Shown here in pieces: positions 15,248 through 23,468 of a DNA stretch of 28,478 nucleotides. Both the position numbers and the translations under genes were made by a program. Source of the DNA: Roseiarcus sp050013915 (lineage in GTDB: Bacteria > Pseudomonadota > Alphaproteobacteria > Rhizobiales > Beijerinckiaceae); assembly GCA_050013915.1 (NCBI GenBank), contig JBEKEI010000042.1:1-28478 (forward strand), in the 5' to 3' direction. Numbering within the stretch: the first letter of the stretch is position 1; every line of letters begins with the position of its first letter. Under the pieces are notes generated by a model that was not told where the DNA came from, ran no database searches, and saw nothing but the letters and a program-made list of their open reading frames with translations.

Positions 15248-16429
15248 TCAGATGACGTTGCGCTCGAGCAGCGGCTGGCCCGCGGCAATGCGTTCGTAGC
15301 CGAAATCGCCGAGGTCGAGGCTCGCATAGTGGCCCTCGACGACGAGTTCGGCGAGGCCGCGTCCGACCGCCGGCGATTGCTGCATGCCGTGGCCGGAGAA
15401 TCCAGCGGCCAGATAGGCGTTGTCGAGGCCGGGCGCGCGCCCGACGATCGCGTTGTGGTCAAACGTGTTGAGGTCGTAATGGCCGGCCCAGGCGCGGCCC
15501 GGCCGGATCGCCTCGAAGGCGGGAATGCGCGCGGCGAGCGCGGGCCAGATGAGATCCTCGAACTGGCTCCAGACGACCTCGAAATCCTCGCTGTCGGGAT
15601 CGTCCGACTCGGGCGGCGAAATGCCGCACAGGTAGGAATCCCCCTCGCTGCGCACGTAGGCGCCGGCGATGTCGACGATCAGCGGGCAACGCGCGATCCG
15701 CTCCCGGGCGGCGAACTGGAAGACGCATCGCTTGCGCGGATGGACCGGGATCGAAAAGCCCATCGACTCCGCGAGCCGCGCCGCGCCCAAGGCCCCCGCC
15801 GCATCGACGAAGGCGCCGCAGGCGATGCGCCCGCCGTCCGCGAGCCGCACCGCCGCGACGCGCCCGCCCGCCCGCTCGACGCCGACGACTTCGGCCTCGC
15901 GATAGTCGGCGCCGAGCGCACGCGCCTTGCGTCGGAACGCCTGCATGAGGCTGTAGCCGTCGAACCACCCCTCGCCCGACCGGCCCCAGGCGGCGGCGGC
16001 GATTCCTTCCCGATTGATGAAGGGAAAGCGTGCCGTCAACGCGTCGGGATCGAGCAAGACGACGTCGGCGCCTTCCCGGGTCTGTGCGGCGTGATTGGCC
16101 GCCAGGATCGGCGCCCCCGCGGCGCTGGCGAGATAGAGATAGCCGTTCTCGACCAGCGGCAGGTCGGGCCGCTCGCCGTCGACGGCGAGGATATCGGGCG
16201 CGCGGCGCAGGAAGGAGACGCCGTAGAGGCCGGCGCGGATGTTGATCGGGCTGGAAAACTGCTGGCGGATCGAACTCAGCGACAGCGAGCTGGCGGCCCT
16301 GCGGTAGGTCATGTCCTTGTCGATGACGAGGATGCGACCGGCGAAGGCGGGATGCGCGGCGAGGTGATAGGCGATCGAGGAGCCCATCACGGCGCCGCCG
16401 GCGATGACGACCTCGTAGGATTCGCGCAT
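15248..16429 (-). CDS. FAD-dependent oxidoreductase, DAO/FOXRED1-like
   Basis: 393-residue D-amino-acid-oxidase superfamily protein. The N-terminus binds the FAD ADP moiety (VVIAGGAVMGSSIAYHLA), and SLSLSSIRQQFSSP follows, which resembles the FOXRED1/sarcosine-dehydrogenase-like subgroup. The C-terminal FAD motif is readable (HNAIVGRAPGLDNAYLAAGF, then SGHGMQQSPAVGRGLAELV). Such enzymes oxidise secondary or tertiary amines such as sarcosine or dimethylglycine; the substrate here is not fixed. ATG 16429 has GAGGGA about 10 bases upstream; the frame extends to 16498 but adds nothing family-like. It is divergent from ilvC. The Rieske betaine-demethylase-like gene is 3 kb away, so a link to methylated-amine breakdown is possible but not shown. 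Confidence 0.9.
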   Translation of the reverse strand: MRESYEVVIAGGAVMGSSIAYHLAAHPAFAGRILVIDKDMTYRRAASSLSLSSIRQQFSSPINIRAGLYGVSFLRRAPDILAVDGERPDLPLVENGYLYLASAAGAPILAANHAAQTREGADVVLLDPDALTARFPFINREGIAAAAWGRSGEGWFDGYSLMQAFRRKARALGADYREAEVVGVERAGGRVAAVRLADGGRIACGAFVDAAGALGAARLAESMGFSIPVHPRKRCVFQFAARERIARCPLIVDIAGAYVRSEGDSYLCGISPPESDDPDSEDFEVVWSQFEDLIWPALAARIPAFEAIRPGRAWAGHYDLNTFDHNAIVGRAPGLDNAYLAAGFSGHGMQQSPAVGRGLAELVVEGHYASLDLGDFGYERIAAGQPLLERNVI

Positions 16430-16695
16430 GCGTTCGGCTTCCCTCGCCGTCGACAGGCGGCAGCGGATCTTATCCGGCCAGCCATGGCGTGGCCACACCG
16501 AGCCGCGCCGCAGCGCCGCGCCGGGCCGCCCGAGCCCCGGAACGGCCGCCGCTCACCGAGCGTCCGGTATAGCGCGTGAGGCTGCGCTTGATCGCGCGCC
16601 GCCTTTTCCCTAGAAGGCTGCCACCGCGCCGGCGCGGTCCGGGCCCGCCGGGCCGGAATCCGGGAGCGTCGGGATACGCCGCCCAAGGAGTTGCC

Positions 16696-17715
16696 ATGCG
16701 CGTCTATTACGATCGTGATGCCGATCTCAATCTCATCAAGGGCAGGAAAGTCGCGGTCGTCGGTTATGGCAGCCAGGGTCATGCGCACGTGCTCAACATG
16801 CGCGACAGCGGGGTAAAGGAGATCGCGGTCGCGTTGCGGCCTGGTTCGACGTCGGCCAGGAAGGCCGAGGCCGAACGCGTGCGGGTGCTCGACGTCGTCT
16901 CCGCCGCCAAATGGGCCGACATCGTCATGATGTTGACCCCCGACGAATTGCAGGCGGAAATCTATCGCGGCGAACTCGCCCCGCATATGAAGCAGGGCGC
17001 CGCGCTGATGTTCGCTCACGGGCTCAACGTCCATTTCAACCTGATCGAACCGCGCGCCGATCTCGACGTGCTGATGGTCGCGCCCAAGGGGCCCGGCCAT
17101 ACCGTGCGCTCGGAATATGCGCGCGGCGGCGGCGTGCCCTGTCTGATCGCAATTCACCAGGACGCGAGCGGCAACGCCCACGATCTCGGCCTCTCCTATG
17201 CGAGCGCGATCGGCGGCGGCCGCGCGGGCGTCATCGAGACGAGCTTTCGCGAGGAATGCGAGACCGATCTGTTCGGCGAGCAGGTCGTGCTGTGCGGCGG
17301 CCTCGTCGAATTGATCCGCAGCGGCTTCGAGACGCTGGTCGAGGCGGGCTACGCGCCCGAAATGGCCTATTTCGAGTGCCTGCACGAGGTGAAGCTGATC
17401 GTCGACCTGATCTACGAGGGCGGCATCGCCAACATGAACTATTCGATTTCCAACACCGCCGAATATGGCGAATACGTCACCGGCCCGCGCATCATCACCG
17501 CCGAGACGAAGGCCGAGATGAAGCGCGTGCTGACCGACATCCAGTCCGGCAAATTCACTCGCGACTGGATGCTCGAAAACAAGGTCAACCAGACCTCGTT
17601 CAAGGCGACGCGCGCCCGCAACAACGCGCACCAGATCGAGGCGGTCGGCGAGAAGCTGCGCGCGATGATGCCCTGGATCGGCAAGAACAAACTGGTCGAC
17701 AAGGCGCGCAACTGA
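16696..17715 (+). CDS. ilvC: Ketol-acid reductoisomerase (NADP+)
   Basis: 339 residues, the length of class I enzymes. It catalyses the isomerisation and NADPH reduction of acetolactate and acetohydroxybutyrate in valine, leucine and isoleucine synthesis. The Rossmann motif GYGSQGHAHVLNMRDSG (from residue 23) and the NADPH-specifying loop RPGSTSARKAEAE are intact. Further marks are APKGPGHTVR, the metal-binding segment EECETDLFGEQVVLCGG and LIYEGGIANMNYSISNTAE. AAGGAG (16685-16690) precedes ATG 16696. It is monocistronic here, with no ilvB/ilvH beside it. The 266-base upstream region contains a perfect 14-bp palindrome CCGCGCCGGCGCGG (about 16626-16639) of unknown meaning. Confidence 0.97.
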   Translation: MRVYYDRDADLNLIKGRKVAVVGYGSQGHAHVLNMRDSGVKEIAVALRPGSTSARKAEAERVRVLDVVSAAKWADIVMMLTPDELQAEIYRGELAPHMKQGAALMFAHGLNVHFNLIEPRADLDVLMVAPKGPGHTVRSEYARGGGVPCLIAIHQDASGNAHDLGLSYASAIGGGRAGVIETSFREECETDLFGEQVVLCGGLVELIRSGFETLVEAGYAPEMAYFECLHEVKLIVDLIYEGGIANMNYSISNTAEYGEYVTGPRIITAETKAEMKRVLTDIQSGKFTRDWMLENKVNQTSFKATRARNNAHQIEAVGEKLRAMMPWIGKNKLVDKARN

Positions 17716-17741
17716 GGGGCCGCGCCGCGTCCGATCGAGGC

Positions 17742-17770
17742 TGGACAGGGCGCCGCGCCTTTGCTACATC
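17742..17770 (+). promoter_or_regulatory. Probable promoter of tRNA-Lys
   Basis: TGGACA (17742-17747), a 17-base spacer, then TACATC (17765-17770), ending 38 bases before the tRNA. The -35 matches the sigma-70 consensus at 5 of 6 positions; the -10 is weaker, as is common in alphaproteobacteria. Confidence 0.45.
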
Positions 17771-17808
17771 CCCGGTCCCGCGGCGGCCGCCGGCCGCCGT
17801 GTTTCGAT

Positions 17809-17884
<76 letters not shown>

Positions 17885-17922
17885 TCGAAATCGGGGACTT
17901 GCGATAGCTGGATGTCGGTTTT

Positions 17923-17962
17923 GGCGGTCCGCGAAGTCGCGCGGGAGCCCATGCGGACCGCC
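17923..17962. repeat. Perfect 10-bp inverted repeat (hairpin) after tRNA-Lys
   Basis: GGCGGTCCGC (17923-17932) and its exact reverse complement GCGGACCGCC (17953-17962) are separated by 20 bases. It begins 39 bases after the tRNA 3' end. No T-run follows on either strand, so it is not a textbook intrinsic terminator, though it could contribute to 3' end formation of the tRNA transcript. Confidence 0.6.
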
Positions 17963-18141
17963 GCGTCGTCGACCCTCGCTGCCGAGACCAGGGTCCCGCC
18001 GGGCTGTCCAATCGGACGAGACGATGGCCGATCGAAGCCGACCAGAAGATCGATCCTTTCGACGGGCTCGTTGACAAGGGCGGCGGCGCGCGCCAATCGC
18101 CCGTTCGGAACCCGGAATGAGGCCAAATTTTTGCGGTGTGG

Positions 18142-18170
18142 TTGCCTGTCGAGGTAACGGCGCTTAGTCT
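18142..18170 (+). promoter_or_regulatory. Possible promoter of the cysteine-rich/DsbA operon
   Basis: TTGCCT (18142-18147), a 17-base spacer and TAGTCT (18165-18170) lie about 50 bases before ATG 18223. The match to sigma-70 consensus is partial (4 of 6 and 3 of 6), so this is tentative. Confidence 0.25.
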
Positions 18171-18222
18171 GATTGGCGGATGCGGCCCGGACACGGGCGT
18201 CGGCGGCCGTGGGCGTTCGCGC

Positions 18223-19398
18223 ATGTGCAGGCGTCGTTTGATTTCGTGGCTGGCCTTGGTCGGAACGGCCCTCCTCATCCTGTTCCAGGCGACCTCGCCG
18301 GGGCGGGCGGACGATTGGGCGAATTGTCCGATCCAGACCGGCGGACAGCCGACGGGCCAGCAGGGGCCGAGTTGCTCGCTCACGGATATCGGCAACGCCC
18401 TGCAGAATACCTACAACGGCTTCACCAATGGCCAGTGCGCCGCCGCCTGTGCGGATCCGGTCACCTGCGGGCTCGCCGTCTGGGCGACCGTGCTGGTCGG
18501 CGGCATGGGCGGCCAGTCCCAAGGCTTCTGCAACGCGGTGGCCGAGGCGAGCAACTGGACCGCCCAAGCGGGCGGTGGCGCGCAGGATGCCCAGAATCTG
18601 CTCGGCCAAGTCGATCCTTCGCTCGCCGCACAGCTCGAGTCCTATTTGAACGGCATCGGCAGCGCGGCCGCGGACATCGCCTCGTTCGAGACGCCTTTCA
18701 CCTGCGCCTGTTCGATCGCGGCTGGACTCGGCCAGACATTTTCCGACCTCGGCTCCTGCGTGGAAAGCGCGCTCTGTTCGCTGTCGAACTGGCTCAGCGG
18801 CTTGACCGGCGGCTGGATTTCCGCGTGCACGACCAACATCAGCGTCGATTGGGGCGATTGCAATCAATTGGGCTGCGCGCCGGCCGGCAGCGACGGCTGC
18901 CCGATCATCTGCAATTCGGCGAAAACCGTCTGCTTCCAGCCCTGCGGCGAAGTCGTCGCGGCCTGTTCCTGCCCGCCGCCGATGGCGCTCGGCACGGCGG
19001 GGCCGGACAATCCCGTCGGCGGCGTCTATCAGACCCTGTCCTGCAATTGCCCGGCGGGGACCCACGCGCCGCCCAATGCCGGCGGCGTGGTCAGCGTCTG
19101 CATCTGCGACAACACCGGACTGGTCGCCCAGCCGCCGAACAATCCGACCGGCATGTGCCCGCTTCCGTTGACCGGGATCCCCTGCCCGAAGGGCCAGACC
19201 AATTATCAGGGAACCTGCCGTACGACCTGCGCCTCCGGCCAGGCGCCGCTCGCCAACGGCCTGTGCTGCGCGCCTTCGCAGGCCTCGTCCTGCGGCCAGT
19301 GCTGCCCGGCCGGCCAGTCGCCCGATCCGCGCAGCGGCGGCTGCGTCAAGGCTTTCACGCCGAGGCCCCTCGCGCCCAATCCGCGCCGCCGGATTTGA
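18223..19398 (+). CDS. Secreted cysteine-rich protein (391 aa), function unknown
   Basis: It starts MCRRRLISWLALVGTALLIL, a strong Sec signal peptide (cleavage probably after SPGRA, about residue 32). By my count the mature part holds about 33 Cys. The first half is Ala/Gly/Asn-rich with paired Cys (for example QCAAACADPVTCG, TCACSIA) and short amphipathic stretches; the second half is made of short Cys modules (CPPPMALGTAGP, CNCPAGTHAPP, CICDNTG, CCPAGQSPDP). All visible features point to an exported protein held by disulfides. I recognise no catalytic motif. GTG 18136 is an alternative start, but 18223 places the signal peptide properly; the ribosome binding site is weak. It ends 10 bases before the next cysteine-rich gene, so they are co-transcribed. 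Confidence 0.84.
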   Translation: MCRRRLISWLALVGTALLILFQATSPGRADDWANCPIQTGGQPTGQQGPSCSLTDIGNALQNTYNGFTNGQCAAACADPVTCGLAVWATVLVGGMGGQSQGFCNAVAEASNWTAQAGGGAQDAQNLLGQVDPSLAAQLESYLNGIGSAAADIASFETPFTCACSIAAGLGQTFSDLGSCVESALCSLSNWLSGLTGGWISACTTNISVDWGDCNQLGCAPAGSDGCPIICNSAKTVCFQPCGEVVAACSCPPPMALGTAGPDNPVGGVYQTLSCNCPAGTHAPPNAGGVVSVCICDNTGLVAQPPNNPTGMCPLPLTGIPCPKGQTNYQGTCRTTCASGQAPLANGLCCAPSQASSCGQCCPAGQSPDPRSGGCVKAFTPRPLAPNPRRRI

Positions 19399-19408
19399 GG
19401 AGGCGCGC

Positions 19409-22192
19409 ATGAAGGGACAGGCCCCGAGCATCCGCATCGCCGCCAGGTTTCTCGGCGCTGGCGTGATGTTCCTTGCGATGGCGGCAGGCGCGGCGGCGCA
19501 AGATGCGCGCGGCTTGCTGGCGCCGGGCGACGCCGCCCTGACCGGCTTTTCCGGGGCGCCCCTGCCGGTGCAGATCGCGCCCGGCCTCGATCCCGCCGAA
19601 AAAACCTTCATCGATCTCGACGGCCCGTCGTTGCGGGTGATCGATCTGCAGGATTTGCGCGGCCCGGCCGCGGCGCAACTGGTCCGGACCCAAAAGAATT
19701 TCAGCGCCAGCGCCGGCCAGATCGGCCAGGTCTTCGGCGTCGCGTTGGACGACGCGAAGCCGCCCGATATTTTTGTCGCGGCGAGTTCCGCCTATGGCCT
19801 TCCCGTCGTCATCGCGGGCGCCGACGGCCAGCTGAATCATTTGCGCAGGGGCCGGCAGGGCGTGCGCTTCATGCCCGGCCTGTGGGGGACGCTGGCGCCC
19901 GACGGCGGCCCCGGCTCGATCTGGAGGATCGACGGCCGCAGCGGCGCGATTTCGCTATTCGCCACCGCGACGCTCGAGGGCAGAAAAAACTCCGGCGCGG
20001 CGCTCGGCGGCCTCGCCTTCGACCCGCAATCGCGCTCGCTCTACGTCGCCGACCGCGAGACCGGCATGATCCAGCGTTTCGGCCCCGACGGCGCCGACCT
20101 CGGCCGCTACGATCACGGCGTGACCGGGCGTGGCGCCCTTGGGCTGAAGCCGGTCGCCTTCGATCCCGCGCAAAAACTCGACGTCGAGAGCCCGCAATTC
20201 GACAGCGCCGATCCGGCGACCTGGAATTACGCGCCGCCGGAGCGGCTGGTCGACGGCCTCGCCGTCGCAGCGAGGCGGCTCTATTACGCGGTCGCCGCCG
20301 ACCAGCAGATCTGGTCGGTCGGGCTCGGGCCGGACGGCGCTTTCCAGGCCGACCCCCGGGTCGAGATCGTGGTCCCGCCGGCGGCCGGGCCCACCGAAAT
20401 CGCCAAGATCGCTTTCGACGAACAGGGGCGAATGTATCTGGCCGAACGACCGGCGTCGACCGGCGCCTTCGATTTTGAAAAACTGACACGGGAGGGAATC
20501 GGGCGCATCCTGCGCTATCAACGCCTCGACGCGCACGAGGCGGGCGGGGCGCGCTGGCGGGCCCTGCCGGAGGAATACGCCATCGGCTTCCCGCTCGCCC
20601 TGCGCAACGCCAACGGCGGCGTCGCCATTTCCTACCGCTACGACAGCAAGGGGCGGATCGAGCGCGAATCCTGCGGCGGCTTCGTCTGGGCGACCGGCGA
20701 GGATTTGCGCTTTTCCGCCGATCCCGCCCGGGCGGCGCAACTGCGCAACTGGGGCGCCGAACACGTCCAGGGTCTGCAGGGCGAGGAAAGCTGGCGGATC
20801 CGGCGCGACGACGAGCCGCCGATGCGCGCCTATTTCACCGATTACGACGACCGGTTCGACGACATTGCTGCGCGCGGCGCCTCGGGAGACGTCGCGATCG
20901 CGCGCGAATGCGGCCTCGCCGAAAATCTCGGCCCCGATTTCGCCGGCGCCCCGCCGCCGCTGTTCGGGTTTCCGCCAGGCGGCCCCAAGGGACCGCCGAA
21001 AAGGCCGCCGCCGCCGAAATGCACGCTGCTCGGCGCCTGCCCGCCGCCGCCTTCCGGCTGCACGACGCCCAATTGTCCGCCGCCAGCCTGTCAGCCCGAC
21101 GAGCGCCGCGGCCACGACGGCCAGTGCCAGCCGATATCCTGTCGCGCACCCAGCGCCCTGGTCGGCGGCAATTGCTGCCAGCCCGGGACGCCGGGCTGTT
21201 CGTGGTGTCAAAGCGGCCAGGTTTCGGTCGGGCCGAGCAATTCCTGCTGTCCGGCCGGGCAGGTCTATACCGGCGCCAAGGGCGCGAGCGCCTGCTGCTC
21301 TGGCCAGGTGGTCAACGGCCAGTGCCAGCCGGGAACGCCCAATGTTCCTGGCAGTCCGCAATGCCTGCCGGGCCAGAAGCCGCCCTGTTGCGGCGCGGGC
21401 TATGTCGCGACCGGGAACATCTGCTGTCTCGCCGGTCAGGCGACCGCCAACGGGACTTGCTGTCCGGTCGGCGAAACGCCGGTCGGCGGCCTCTGCCAGC
21501 CGATTCATTTCACGCCGCCCGGACCCTCCTGCTGCGCCGCCGGCCAAACCATGACGATGAACGGCGAGTGCTGCGCCACGACGAACATCACTACGGAGGG
21601 AATCTGCTGCCCGATGCCGGTCAATCCACAGGAACCGGGCAGTTGTCCGGCCCAGACGCAGGCCGTCCTCGCCTGCCATCCCGGCTATATGCGCATGCCC
21701 GACAAGAGCTGCTGCCTGGCTTCGCATGTGTCGCCCGACGGCAAGACCTGCCAGAAGATTTCCCTGCCGGCGCCGGTCGCACCGCCCGTCGTCCGCAGGC
21801 GGACCGTCGACTGTTCCGCACGTGGGCCGCGTTATATCGGGAGTCCCCAAAATCCTTCCGCCTGCATCCTATGCCCGCCGGGCACGCTCGCCAACGCCGA
21901 CGCGACCGTCTGCGTGCGTCCGGCGCCGCGGCGCTTCGCCTATTGCGCCGCGCGCGGCCCGCGCTTCATCAACGATCCGAACAATCCCGCCCTCTGCATC
22001 CGCTGCCCGCCCGGCACGGTCGCCAATGCCGGCGCGGATCGCTGCGTGCGCTTCGCGCCGCCGCCGGGCGGATACGGGCCGCCCGACGATGATTATGGCC
22101 CGCCGCCGGTGTGGCGAGCGCCGCGCCCCGGCGGGTTCCGTCCCGGCCTGTTCCGGCCGGGGGGCGCCGGCTTTGCGCCGCGAGCGTTTTGA
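19409..22192 (+). CDS. Secreted protein with beta-propeller-like N-terminus and long cysteine-rich C-terminus (927 aa)
   Basis: The signal peptide spans residues 1 to about 30 (ending GAAAQ). Residues about 40-520 contain NHL/SMP-30-like beta-propeller strands, such as GSIWRIDGRSGAISLFA, LAFDPQSRSLYVADRETG and IAFDEQGRMYLAERPAS, with only two Cys. A Pro-rich hinge (about 525-555) leads to about 300 residues with roughly 43 Cys and ten CC pairs, in units like CCPAGQVYTG, CCLAGQATANGTCCPVG and CCAAGQTMTMNGECC. Two tandem 41-residue modules and a Pro/Gly/Phe-rich tail (FRPGLFRPGGAGF) end the protein. GAGGAGG (19397-19403) precedes ATG 19409. The propeller suggests ligand or surface binding; a surface or matrix role is inference. 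The dsbA-like gene 36 bases downstream probably serves its disulfides. Confidence 0.88.
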   Translation: MKGQAPSIRIAARFLGAGVMFLAMAAGAAAQDARGLLAPGDAALTGFSGAPLPVQIAPGLDPAEKTFIDLDGPSLRVIDLQDLRGPAAAQLVRTQKNFSASAGQIGQVFGVALDDAKPPDIFVAASSAYGLPVVIAGADGQLNHLRRGRQGVRFMPGLWGTLAPDGGPGSIWRIDGRSGAISLFATATLEGRKNSGAALGGLAFDPQSRSLYVADRETGMIQRFGPDGADLGRYDHGVTGRGALGLKPVAFDPAQKLDVESPQFDSADPATWNYAPPERLVDGLAVAARRLYYAVAADQQIWSVGLGPDGAFQADPRVEIVVPPAAGPTEIAKIAFDEQGRMYLAERPASTGAFDFEKLTREGIGRILRYQRLDAHEAGGARWRALPEEYAIGFPLALRNANGGVAISYRYDSKGRIERESCGGFVWATGEDLRFSADPARAAQLRNWGAEHVQGLQGEESWRIRRDDEPPMRAYFTDYDDRFDDIAARGASGDVAIARECGLAENLGPDFAGAPPPLFGFPPGGPKGPPKRPPPPKCTLLGACPPPPSGCTTPNCPPPACQPDERRGHDGQCQPISCRAPSALVGGNCCQPGTPGCSWCQSGQVSVGPSNSCCPAGQVYTGAKGASACCSGQVVNGQCQPGTPNVPGSPQCLPGQKPPCCGAGYVATGNICCLAGQATANGTCCPVGETPVGGLCQPIHFTPPGPSCCAAGQTMTMNGECCATTNITTEGICCPMPVNPQEPGSCPAQTQAVLACHPGYMRMPDKSCCLASHVSPDGKTCQKISLPAPVAPPVVRRRTVDCSARGPRYIGSPQNPSACILCPPGTLANADATVCVRPAPRRFAYCAARGPRFINDPNNPALCIRCPPGTVANAGADRCVRFAPPPGGYGPPDDDYGPPPVWRAPRPGGFRPGLFRPGGAGFAPRAF
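21806..22060 (+). repeat. Two tandem 41-residue Cys modules within the 927-aa protein
   Basis: Copies at 21806-21928 and 21938-22060 share the pattern C(S/A)ARGPR(Y/F)I...NP...CI.CPPGT(L/V)ANA....CVR. Each has four Cys at matching positions, separated by a 3-residue linker (PRRF boundary). This is a recent in-frame duplication of one disulfide module. Confidence 0.85.
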
Positions 22193-22228
22193 ACAATTCG
22201 AGCGAAATCGGGTGACCCGGAGGGCGAT

Positions 22229-23062
22229 ATGAAAGCCGGAAAATACGCGCTGTTGCTGCTCGCGGTTCTTTCGCTCGCGCCCTGGCCGGCGCGGGCGGAA
22301 GAGTCGATGTCGCGCGAAAACATCGAGGCGATCGTCGCCGGCTATATCAAGGCGCATCCCGACGAGATCGGCGCGCTCGTGAAGGACTACGTTCTTCGCC
22401 ATCCCGAAGTCCTGCGCGAGATCCTCGTAGAATTGAGCCGGCAGAGGGCGCCTTCACAGAGCGATGTCGCCGAGAAGGCGGACGCTCTGGCCGGGGAGCG
22501 GGCGCAAAGGATCGCCGCCCATGCGCAGGACCTGTTCAATTCGCCTCGTCAGGTCACGCTCGGCGATCCCGGCGGCGACGTCACCCTGGTCGAGTTTTTC
22601 GACTACAATTGCGGCTATTGCCGACGCGCCCTGGCGGATACGGTCATGCTCCTCGGCGCCGACGCCCATGTGCGTCTGGTTCTCAAGGAATTTCCCATTC
22701 TCGGACCGCGCTCCGTCGATGCGGCGCAGGTCGCCGTCGCCGTGCGCATGCAGGATCCCGGGGGCGACCGATATTTCGCCTTCCACCGGCGGTTGCTCGG
22801 CTTGCGCGAACCTGTGACGCAGGACGCCGCGCTCACGGCGGCGCGCGAAACGGGGTTCGACATGGAGCGCCTGCAACGAGACATGGCCAGCCCGGAGGTT
22901 GCCGCGACGTTGAAGGAGAATATGACGCTGGCGAGCGCCCTCCATATCTCGGGCACGCCGAGCTATGTCGCCGGCGACAAGGTCTTCGTCGGCGCCGTCG
23001 GCCTCGACGCGCTCAAGGCGCAAATCGCGCTCCTGCGCCAGGCCGGCGCGAAAGCGCAATAG
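22229..23062 (+). CDS. DsbA-family thiol:disulfide oxidoreductase (ScsC-like)
   Basis: 277 residues. A Sec signal peptide (1 to about 23, ending ARA) is followed by a helical ScsC/BdbD-type N-terminal region with two copies of a Y-x-x-x-HP motif (IVAGYIKAHPDEIG, VKDYVLRHPEVLRE), the kind that mediates oligomerisation in ScsC. The thioredoxin-fold catalytic domain has VEFFDYNCGYCRRA, with active site C128-G-Y-C131, and the cis-Pro loop SGTPSYV (Pro about 244). It would introduce or shuffle disulfides in periplasmic proteins. GGAGGG (22219-22224) precedes ATG 22229. It is the third gene of the operon, right after two cysteine-rich exported proteins, which points to them as clients. No DsbB/DsbD partner is in the window. 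Confidence 0.93.
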   Translation: MKAGKYALLLLAVLSLAPWPARAEESMSRENIEAIVAGYIKAHPDEIGALVKDYVLRHPEVLREILVELSRQRAPSQSDVAEKADALAGERAQRIAAHAQDLFNSPRQVTLGDPGGDVTLVEFFDYNCGYCRRALADTVMLLGADAHVRLVLKEFPILGPRSVDAAQVAVAVRMQDPGGDRYFAFHRRLLGLREPVTQDAALTAARETGFDMERLQRDMASPEVAATLKENMTLASALHISGTPSYVAGDKVFVGAVGLDALKAQIALLRQAGAKAQ

Positions 23063-23468
23063 AGTCCGGTCGGTGGGGCACAAGTTTCGCCGCGCCTGTT
23101 TTAGAAATGTCGCACATTTCATCGATGGTCTTGGGGCAGCGTGGAGCTCGCGAGCCCCAGAGCTCATGGAGGTTTTGCGCGACAAATCGGATTCGATATC
23201 ACCCCCGAGCGCGCGTCATCGGCGCCGAGTGAGCCATTCGTCACCAAGAGTGCGTCGGGGCCGGGATTGACGCGAACCGGGAGGCTGCGCTCGAGGAGCG
23301 ACTTGACACCCGTGCCGGATCGCTCCGGGACATGGAAGCCGGCTCGACATGGCTGCGGGCGGACGTTCGAGAACGAGGTCTTCGCCCGGCGCGGCCGTCC
23401 CGACCAGCATCGCGCCGAGGCCATTGGCGATTCGCCGCCGACGACCGCCGAGCCGGACTTGAGCGCTC
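23063..23468. other. Convergent intergenic region without a supported gene
   Basis: 406 bases between the DsbA-like gene and thiD, whose 3' ends face each other. It contains a 17-bp near-palindrome (23104-23120) and, just after the dsbA-like stop, GGTGGGGCACAAG (23072-23084). This is an inverted, one-base-shorter match to the 3' end of tRNA-Lys. Open frames on both strands are Arg/Ser/Pro-rich, have no ribosome binding site and match no family I know. The stretch may be decayed or non-coding. Confidence 0.6.
23104..23120. repeat. 17-bp inverted repeat GAAATGT-CGC-ACATTTC
   Basis: Perfect 7-bp arms around a 3-base centre, AT-rich in an otherwise GC-rich region, 42 bases after the dsbA-like stop. 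No T-run follows on either strand, so it looks more like a protein-binding site or element remnant than a strong terminator. Confidence 0.55.

Larger units (their letters stand above)
17885..18222. other. Intergenic region downstream of tRNA-Lys, no supported gene
   Basis: 338 bases between the tRNA and the first cysteine-rich gene. It contains the 10-bp inverted repeat described separately and a possible promoter near 18142. Open frames exist on both strands, but they are low-complexity and none has a start with ribosome binding site plus recognisable protein. Confidence 0.6.

Noticed and set aside
19955..21850. 631-codon open frame antisense to the 927-aa cysteine-rich protein
   Set aside because: The sense frame has signal peptide, ribosome binding site and ordered Cys modules; the antisense product is Arg/Gly/Ala-rich noise.
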